Assembly: GCA_023091735.1 (NCBI GenBank)
Contig: JALKBU010000835.1
Location: 1 to 23,019 of the forward strand
Direction of reading: 5' to 3'
Origin: Trichomonas tenax
Taxonomy: Eukaryota; Parabasalia; Trichomonadida; Trichomonadidae
Length of the DNA stretch: 23,019 nucleotides
In this document: positions 17,499 to 23,019 of the stretch, piece by piece
Numbering within the stretch: the stretch's first letter is position 1
How the letters are laid out: the number at the start of each line of letters is the position of its first letter
Position numbers and translations under genes: made by a program
Notes under the pieces: generated by a model
Seen by the model: only the letters and a program-made list of their open reading frames with translations
The model's database searches: none
Told to the model about the DNA's origin: nothing

Positions 17499-18980
17499 TC
17501 AGTTAGAGACAAATGTTGCAGCATCTTGGCGGATACCTTCGAGCTGTGTTGCGTAGCTAGAGAAATTGTCCTTAATGACTTTGACACGATCCTTTGTTGG
17601 CATGCGAATCCACTGATGGAACATTGTGTCAAAGTATGAAAGCTTTTCGAAGCATGGGATGAATGTATCCATTGTCTTGCGCTTAGGGAAGACTCTACAG
17701 AAGCCACCCAATATACTCTGTTCCTCGATATAGTCGCGGATCATCTGAATATCGCCGAAAACTGGGTTTTCCCAGCCGTTCTTCTTGAGTTCAAGAACTT
17801 CTGTCTGACGAATTTCGCCAGTGCTTTCACGCCACGCGTCGTCGATCATATCGACACCAGGGCATGGATACTTAGCTGTGCAGTCGCAATCGATGATGCG
17901 AGCCATGCGAAGCAAATCAAGCATAAGTGGGAACTTGATGTCGTTGTCGAGCTTTGAGTCCATTCCAGACATCGAAGGAGAGATGTTGATCTCGATGAGG
18001 TGTGGACACAAGTTCTCGTCAAACATGATATCGATGCCGTACATCTCGTATGATGTGTGGCGATGAGGAATAAGCTTCTGATGGTGCTTCCTGATTGCCT
18101 GGAAACCAGCGATGACTGTGCAGATTGTGACGTGCTCAAGACGAGACATAATGAGGTCTGTGTCGTATCCGTTCTGCTTCAAGTAGTTAATAAAGAATGG
18201 GAATGACCACTTGCTGTCTTCGACGCTCTCTATTCCGGTGTCACAGCGATTGAATGACTCGTCATCTTTGTTCAATGAAAAATTAGTCAAGTGCATGTGT
18301 GTGTCGTTATAATCACCGTCAAGGTTGTACTTGTGTGTGCAGAAACGTGCCAAACCGGCCTTGTGCATGTAAATACGAAGAGGATCGCAAGAAGGAATCA
18401 AAGCGTAAAGTCTGATATCGAACTTTCTCTGTATGATCAACAGTGGATGCTCGATGTAGTACTGGACAACTCCCGCTGTTGTTGGAATGGGATCAACTTC
18501 AGAATTCACGATATGAATTCCTTTACCACGTGATGATGCAGATGGCTTCACAATCCAGAGTTTCTTCGATTTCCACGCCTTGTTGAGTCCGTCTTGATCT
18601 TCAGGAAGCAAGAAAGACTGTGGATAAAAATCAGCAAGGCCATCTCTGCGTGCTGCGAGCTCTTTCATGCGCGTGTTGAGGTTATCTTTACGGCCCATGA
18701 GAAAAGCACCTGCGTAGTGGTTGATTTTCTGCCAATTTTGACATTTTTGATAATCTCTTTCTTGATATTGGCGGCCCCAACTTGCATTCCAGATCCTTGG
18801 AGACGATGTAGGAACGAATCCGGCGTGTTTGAATGCAGATCGTGTGAGATTTGTGATAACTTTATTAACATAATAACGAATCTGATGTTTCGGAACGTTT
18901 TCTGGCTCGTCGGGTGTCGGGACGTGAACGTACGTGTAAGGAAGTGGTGCTGATTCGTAAAGATTTGCAATTTCTTGCAT
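17499..18980 (-). CDS. TTLL4-like tubulin polyglutamylase
   Basis: The 493-residue protein is a tubulin-tyrosine-ligase-like enzyme, which ligates glutamate chains onto tubulin tails (or other proteins) using ATP. The ATP-grasp fold is complete: GRKDNL (96-101), LWIVKPSASSRGKGI (141-155, Lys145), VQYYIEHPLLI and FDIRLYALI (172-195), HLTNFSLNK (230-238), and GIDIMFDENLCPHLIEINISPS (315-336, with Asp317, Glu330 and Asn332 as metal/ATP ligands). The N-terminal GFVPTSSPRIWNASWG and the KPSASSRGKGI form point to the TTLL4/5/6/7 glutamylase group rather than to tyrosine ligase. That fits an organism with several flagella and an axostyle. Start ATG 18980; stop TGA 17499-17501, 114 bp from the TTAA of the element beyond its 3' end. 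Confidence 0.9.
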   Translation of the reverse strand: MQEIANLYESAPLPYTYVHVPTPDEPENVPKHQIRYYVNKVITNLTRSAFKHAGFVPTSSPRIWNASWGRQYQERDYQKCQNWQKINHYAGAFLMGRKDNLNTRMKELAARRDGLADFYPQSFLLPEDQDGLNKAWKSKKLWIVKPSASSRGKGIHIVNSEVDPIPTTAGVVQYYIEHPLLIIQRKFDIRLYALIPSCDPLRIYMHKAGLARFCTHKYNLDGDYNDTHMHLTNFSLNKDDESFNRCDTGIESVEDSKWSFPFFINYLKQNGYDTDLIMSRLEHVTICTVIAGFQAIRKHHQKLIPHRHTSYEMYGIDIMFDENLCPHLIEINISPSMSGMDSKLDNDIKFPLMLDLLRMARIIDCDCTAKYPCPGVDMIDDAWRESTGEIRQTEVLELKKNGWENPVFGDIQMIRDYIEEQSILGGFCRVFPKRKTMDTFIPCFEKLSYFDTMFHQWIRMPTKDRVKVIKDNFSSYATQLEGIRQDAATFVSN

Positions 18981-19642
18981 TTTCTTTCGATAATGGTCAG
19001 TCAGAAAATTTGCCGATAGAGTAATTTTTTTATACGATAATCGATCAATTGCTCACCGATTTGGTTATAAGTTTCATACAGAGATTTCGCTGTTTTAATA
19101 TCAGCTGGAAATATTCGTTATTCGTAAAGTTTTCAATGAAAAAACTTGAAACCAATGAACGTTTAAAATAGCAAAAAAAATGTCTCGAACTTTACATAAC
19201 ATCTCGATACTTTACATGTCAGAAATATTATACCACTTCTTCACTAAATTTATATAACAATTACACTCATTTCTTTATAACACATAGAACAACTAGATGT
19301 CGTATATATCAATGCATAAATTTTAGCCTTTAATTATAATTATTCGATTAAATAATTTTTATGTGATGAAAAAGATTTCCATATCATTATAAATAATGAC
19401 ATTTTCTTTTTTGGTTCTGATACATTTAGTTATTCATGAATTATATTGTTAACAATCATCGAATGACTTCAATGAAATATTGATCCTTATTTTTGTCATG
19501 CACTGAAAGTTGTCACGAAAAAATGACATAAAAGTGATATTATCTGACATGTAAAGTTGTCAGAATATCTAGTTTTATATGTCAAAATATTAATATTTTT
19601 GACATGTAAAATCCTATAATCATTGAAATTATGTATTAGTTT
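18981..19642. promoter_or_regulatory. TTLL upstream spacer with recurrent ACATG motifs
   Basis: There is no gene. The motif occurs as TTTACATGTCA (19211-19221), TGACATGTAAA (19545-19555), TTTATATGTCA (19573-19583) and TGACATGTAAA (19600-19610), plus weaker TTTACATAACA and TTGTCACGAAAA forms. The three copies in 66 bp at 19545-19610 sit next to the fold-back ORF pair. Confidence 0.45.
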
Positions 19643-19864
19643 TTATTTCAGAATCGCGTCTGACGGGAAGAACTGGGGACTACATTGACACAGGTACCAC
19701 GCATGTTAGTAGCTAAACTCACAGATCTTCCCTTCATACGCCATCATTAAGAAATCAAAGATTTCCACTTCAGAGTGCCTCTGAAGAGCAAAATTAAATA
19801 CTTGATTTGGACAAGTAGCCAAGGTGCTAGCAATCCGGTCCACAGTTCTTCCTTTCAGAAGCAT
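19643..19864 (-). pseudogene. Small ORF of fold-back pair, interrupted by a stop
   Basis: From ATG 19864 a 52-codon minus-strand frame runs to TAA 19706-19708. It continues in frame for another 20 codons to a second TAA at 19643. The start, LLKGRTVDRIASTLATCPNQ, resembles a helix-turn-helix or Myb-like DNA-binding segment, a weak impression only. The first 77 nt are repeated in inverted orientation at 19904-19981. I regard it as a decayed copy of a small repeated gene. Confidence 0.4.
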
Positions 19865-19903
19865 TCTGTAAAGTAAATCGCTGATTATTTCGAAGATCGA
19901 GTG

Positions 19904-19981
19904 TGAAAGGAAGAATTGTGGACTGGATTGCTAGCATTTTGGCTACAAGTGCCAATCAAGCACTTAATTTTTCTTTTCAAA
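19904..19981 (+). repeat. Right arm of fold-back; diverged copy of the small ORF
   Basis: This arm pairs with 19781-19857 (roughly 80% identical in reverse complement), sharing GGATTGCTAGCA and TTGGCTAC. It encodes KGRIVDWIASILATSANQAL in a frame open from GTG 19903 to 20085, clearly homologous to the left arm's peptide. Homology ends after about 26 codons and the rest is AT-rich. A 46-nt centre separates the arms, so the locus can form a long hairpin. Confidence 0.65.
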
Positions 19982-20036
19982 GTCAATTTAAACAAATATA
20001 TGATATCATTCTTCCAATAATCATTTATAATCACAT

Positions 20037-20080
20037 GCCACGTAAATATTTATTTGTCAAATATTCATGTTTACATGTCA
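20037..20080. promoter_or_regulatory. Pair of recurrent motifs
   Basis: TGCCACGTAAA (20037-20047) and TTTACATGTCA (20070-20080) face each other in the spacer beyond the 3' end of the PEX12-like gene. No gene start is recognised next to them; they may belong to the fold-back locus. Confidence 0.35.
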
Positions 20081-20393
20081 TATAATAGCACTTTTCGTGA
20101 CAACTTTCGGTACGCAACATATTGATGCTTATTTTGATATATCTCGATAATTAAACAGGATAAATTCCCAAGATAGATATGGAGAGATACAGCATTAAGT
20201 ATAACATTTATTGCAATGAATTTGTATTCATTATGGTGATTATTACATTCAGAGTTCACAATTTAGCATCATCGAGGTTCATTTTTAATTGTGAAATATG
20301 CGATTGTGATAAACAATCTCCAAACAGTTCATTATATGTATATAGAGATGGTAAATAGTATATTTATATTACAAAATAACAATAAAATGAAAA

Positions 20394-21386
20394 TTAGTTC
20401 TGGTCGTTTTCTTCAGGAAGATCTTCGTCTTCTGGATGCCAGTCCGGATGCTCTTTCATGTATTCATCAAGTACAATCCTCCTGTACTTGATAGTTAATA
20501 TGTTCATGGTCACATTCTTAGATATTGTCTCTTCAGCGAGAGGAAGGCCATTACCTGGATTTGTTTGGCCAACTTTCATCCAATCTTTCAAGCATTTGTT
20601 ACAGAAGAAGAAACCTTGTGATTCGATGGGATCATTGAGAAGCTCTCTGCAGATGGTGCACTGCATAGGAACAGGGATATCAATGTCAGCAGGCAAGAAC
20701 TGAGTTGTTGAATTAACCTTCCTGAAGATGAATGTTGCTGTGCTCTCGAAAAGATATCTGAATGCATCTTTGATTCCATAGAGAGAAATACGATGAATCA
20801 AAGAGCCAAAAGCGAATCCGTAGATACCGGTCAACACTATCTTAGGGATAAACCAGAGATATCTGTGTGTTATGTCTGTTAAAACTGTGTTCAAATATAA
20901 AAGTCCCGAAACTGCAGCTGTGTCAATCGTGAAATCGATTAAGCTCTTAGATCTGAATCCCTGTGAGAACTTGATTGTCAGGACTTCGGCCGCAGCGTAA
21001 AGGGCGTAAGTTGCAGGTTGTTGATATCGCGATGGAAGACCAACAGAAGACAAAAGAGTGTCGGTGGCCTTCTTTATGGGGAATGTACATATGATAAATG
21101 AGTAGTATGCCCTCGGCCGAAGTTCTTTTTCAAGAACATTATTCATCCAAAGAAGTTGGAAGAACGAAAACTCGTCTATGATGTTGGAGTAGAAGCTATT
21201 GCTCGCTTGGCACGCGAGAGAGTATGCATTTGACTTTGTACAAACTATTCCAAAAATGTTTGGTTTGACTTTTGTAACATAACGTGTTGGTTTTGCCTGC
21301 TTTGCGTTGTTGTAGACTTCTTCTGAAAGTTTGACGAGTGCCTGCTTGTCATTCGCCGAGATAGCTTTAAAAAACGTCTTGAGCAT
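20394..21386 (-). CDS. Membrane RING/U-box-like protein resembling PEX12
   Basis: The 330-residue protein has an alpha-helical N-terminal region with hydrophobic stretches (about residues 155-200) and a C-terminal zinc-binding domain. That domain has C243-x2-C246, then FFFC262-x2-C265, then KDWMK and NGLPL. Only four cysteines form a site, and the remaining RING ligands are missing. The peroxin PEX12 shows this pattern (CPLC ... FCYRC). PEX2/10/12 are E3 ligases of the peroxisomal import machinery, with the same order of membrane region then RING. A U-box-like ligase is the alternative (DPIESQGFFF ... PLAEETISKNVTMN). Trichomonads are thought to lack peroxisomes, so function is open. The start is supported by TCACT (plus-strand AGTGA, 21394-21398), about 8 nt upstream of the ATG, and by a TTGACACGTAAA motif at 21402-21413. 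Confidence 0.55.
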   Translation of the reverse strand: MLKTFFKAISANDKQALVKLSEEVYNNAKQAKPTRYVTKVKPNIFGIVCTKSNAYSLACQASNSFYSNIIDEFSFFQLLWMNNVLEKELRPRAYYSFIICTFPIKKATDTLLSSVGLPSRYQQPATYALYAAAEVLTIKFSQGFRSKSLIDFTIDTAAVSGLLYLNTVLTDITHRYLWFIPKIVLTGIYGFAFGSLIHRISLYGIKDAFRYLFESTATFIFRKVNSTTQFLPADIDIPVPMQCTICRELLNDPIESQGFFFCNKCLKDWMKVGQTNPGNGLPLAEETISKNVTMNILTIKYRRIVLDEYMKEHPDWHPEDEDLPEENDQN

Positions 21387-22120
21387 TTATAAAAGTGATT
21401 ATTGACACGTAAACCAATATTTTTTGACAAACAAATTATTAGCAATTTTTTGATGATTCTCGCAAATGAAACATTTTAAACATATGTATATCGCTTTGAA
21501 TTGACCTATATATTGCTTTGATTATGATATATCATTATGCATAGTTTTGATGGAACATTTTGAGTCATAAGTGCTTGAAATGAAGCAAAGTGTAAAATTC
21601 CAAAATTAGAAAATCTGTTTTTAGTCACGTAAACACAACAACGATTAAAAACAATTCAAAACTGTTTTTTTTTCGAAAATTACTAGATTAGGTATATGAA
21701 ATCTTTGGTGATTAATTTATAGTAGCATCACCTGAGTAATATATCAAAAGATAGAAAATAATCAATCCTTGAAATGCTGAAAATGTTGAAATAGAGATGG
21801 ATAGTATCATAAAACACCAATGCTATGAAGAAATTAATTGATCATTGATGTCATTATTTTCATAATTCAGGAAAAAATCTGAATTCATATTTATAATCTG
21901 AAATTTCGAAAAATGATTACGACAAAAATACTCCAAAACAAGTTTATTCATTAACGAGTAGCTTTTCGTATCAATATGACCAAAAAATCATTCTTCACTC
22001 GGTCGAGAAACCAACATTTACGCATAAATTAACGTTATTTTCACACAACGTGTAGGGTATAATAAAGAAGGAAGGAAGAGATATTGTAATCGTAGAATTA
22101 ATTTTAATCGCTTATTAAAG
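21387..22120. promoter_or_regulatory. Upstream spacer with two ACGTAAA motifs
   Basis: The spacer holds TTGACACGTAAA (21402-21413) next to the PEX12-like start and AGTCACGTAAA (21623-21633) further out. GGGTATAATAAAGA (22055-22068) also occurs in both arms of the inverted repeat at 13866-14162. No gene is seen. Confidence 0.4.
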
Positions 22121-22246
22121 ATGATGACTGAAGCCATGAGCCCAATAAGGGCAAGCTTAGTGTTTAATGACGAAGAGAGTCTTGTTATCATTGATTATAT
22201 CAAAAAGACCGAAAATATATATATATATATATATTATTATGCATAA
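22121..22246 (+). pseudogene. Truncated reading frame ending in an AT microsatellite
   Basis: ATG 22121 opens a coding-like stretch (MTEAMSPIRASLVFNDEESL, continuing VIIDYIKK) that runs into an (AT)n tract at about 22214-22235 and stops at 22244-22246. The first 31 codons look like the true N-terminus of a protein; the Tyr/Ile tail is only the microsatellite. It lies about 120 bp from the right-hand element's hairpin, so it may be a host gene interrupted by the insertion or by repeat expansion. Family unknown. Confidence 0.3.
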
Positions 22247-22367
22247 ACGAAATTAAGGGAAAATATTATAATAACGAGAATATAAAAATAATGCTAACAT
22301 TTACTAATGACAATAAATTTTATCAAATAATACTTTCACGAAATACTAATAATAAATAGTTAGTTAT

Positions 22368-22416
22368 AAGATGTTCGCATCCCTCGTAGCTTCGCCACGA
22401 GTTCTGCGAACATCTT
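22368..22416. repeat. Two-tier hairpin at the right element end
   Basis: AAGATGTTCGCA (22368-22379) pairs perfectly with TGCGAACATCTT (22405-22416). The 25-nt spacer holds an inner 8-bp stem (22383-22390 with 22394-22401, one G-T type mismatch) and a 3-nt loop. Arm length, spacer length and loop size equal those of 714-762. Confidence 0.85.
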
Positions 22417-22469
22417 TTTATATAATTACTGAAATCACAAATTATAAAAACAATAATTTATTAATACTA

Positions 22470-22584
22470 ATATTTACGATAGAGTTAATTTTACAAGCTA
22501 GGGTTCCCCATATAGAAAATAAATTTTTGAATTTCTTACAAAATTAACGTTAAAATTGATTTTAAAACTAATGACTTTATAAAA
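22470..22584 (-). mobile_element. Terminal repeat of right Maverick-like element
   Basis: Reverse complement of 593-706 with scattered changes (ATATTTACG, CCCATATAGAAAATAAATTT, TGACTTTATAAAA). Here about 53 nt separate it from the hairpin, against about 7 nt on the left. Inward of it, ACCAGGTAA-type repeats occur at about 22593-22628 and one copy of the subterminal unit at 22725-22777. Confidence 0.75.
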
Positions 22585-22592
22585 TCTACTAT

Positions 22593-22628
22593 ACCAGGTA
22601 ACCAGATTACCAGGTAATACCAGGTAAA
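22593..22628 (+). repeat. Short direct repeats ACCAGGTAA
   Basis: ACCAGGTAA occurs twice intact and once with a change (ACCAGATTA), plus a further ACCAGGTAAAA, within 36 bp inside the right element. No equivalent is seen in the left element. It may be a protein-binding site or replication slippage. Confidence 0.6.
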
Positions 22629-22777
22629 AAAAATTTTAGGACAAGGATTTTTTACAAACGCTAAAAACTACTAAAATTGATTTTAGCAGAAAATGTTTAA
22701 AATTTGATGTTTTACGTTACTTTATAAGTCAATATTAGGATTTATGAAGTAAGAAATTTGAAAAATAATTTTAGTGG

Positions 22778-23019
22778 TTATTGTGATTTCTTTTCTTCTT
22801 CCTGCTTCTTCTTTTCTTCTTCCTTCATTCTTTTTGCGATCCACCTAGGATTTTTCTGACGACCTGCAGCAAGTGCTGCTAATTGTTTTTTTTGTACACT
22901 TACGTTTTGGCTTAACTGGTTTTTCCTCCGTTGCTCCTGTATCAGCTTGTTCAGTCTTTTTAGACTTTCTTGTTTTCGTTGTTGCTTTGAGTTCATGACC
23001 TTCGGTCTTGGAGCTAAGC
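22778..23019 (-). CDS. 3' end of a basic, Lys/Gln/Glu-rich protein of a Maverick-like element (partial)
   Basis: The frame is open to the window edge (preceding residues LAPRPKV), so ATG 22996 is not necessarily the start. The visible 80 or so residues are highly charged: QQRKQESLKRLNKLIQEQRR, then LAALAAGRQKNPRWIAKRMK, then a Lys/Glu tail KEEEKKKQEEEKKSQ. This is probably a helical, nucleic-acid- or capsid-associated tail. It is the last gene before the terminal repeat and reads toward it, mirroring the tail-fibre-like gene at 3-215. Its family is not recognised; assignment to the element rests on position. Confidence 0.5.
   Translation of the reverse strand, partial: LAPRPKVMNSKQQRKQESLKRLNKLIQEQRRKNQLSQNVSVQKKQLAALAAGRQKNPRWIAKRMKEEEKKKQEEEKKSQ

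Noticed and set aside
17349..17639. Plus-strand open frame of 96 codons
   Set aside because: It spans the transposon terminus and the antisense of the TTLL 3' end, so it is chance.
1..23019. CRISPR arrays, tRNA or rRNA genes, consensus trichomonad introns
   Set aside because: None seen by eye: no spaced direct repeats of CRISPR type, no tRNA T-loop context, no GTATGT ... ACTAACACACAG pairs.

Overview
The window looks like nuclear DNA of a trichomonad (Parabasalia, Trichomonas/Tritrichomonas type). The evidence is closely packed intron-less genes in very AT-rich spacers, initiator-like TCA(C/T)(A/T) sites 10-20 nt before several ATGs, a trichomonad-style surface-protein relic, ankyrin-repeat proteins, and the ends of two Maverick/Polinton-like elements. 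The species cannot be fixed from the sequence alone.

Layout. Positions 1-762 are the end of a Maverick-like element: the 3' end of a tail-fibre-like gene, a subterminal tandem duplication, a terminal repeat (593-706) and a hairpin (714-762). Positions 22368-23019 hold the mirror image: hairpin, terminal repeat (22470-22584), and the 3' end of a basic Lys/Gln-rich gene reading toward the terminus. Between the two element ends lies about 21.6 kb of host DNA.

Host genes in order: calnexin (2310-3653, -), diverging from an Erv46/ERGIC3-type COPII cargo receptor (3969-5084, +); a CDC14-like protein that has lost its catalytic cysteine (5475-6683, +); a broken surface membrane-protein gene (6788-7917, +); an ankyrin-repeat/coiled-coil protein whose 5' end is out of frame (8063-9543, +); ribosomal protein L32e (10187-10588, +), convergent with VPS18 (10837-13311, -); a small two-TM protein (14224-14478, +); a polytopic membrane protein (14879-15574, -); a TTLL4-like tubulin polyglutamylase (17499-18980, -); and a membrane RING protein resembling PEX12 (20394-21386, -). 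Several of these act in membrane traffic (calnexin, Erv46, VPS18), but there is no operon. Each gene appears to have its own promoter.

Non-coding structure is rich. It includes a 1,180-bp non-autonomous element with terminal inverted repeats flanked by TTAA (16202-17381) and a degenerate relative of its end at 2195-2238. There is a 297-bp inverted repeat holding five 21-bp repeats (13866-14162), a fold-back of two diverging small ORFs (19643-19981), and a recurrent intergenic motif, roughly TTGNCRYGTAAA, seen about 18 times and never noticed inside a gene. The two hairpins at the Maverick-like ends share one architecture and differ by compensatory base changes. All sequence comparisons were made by eye.
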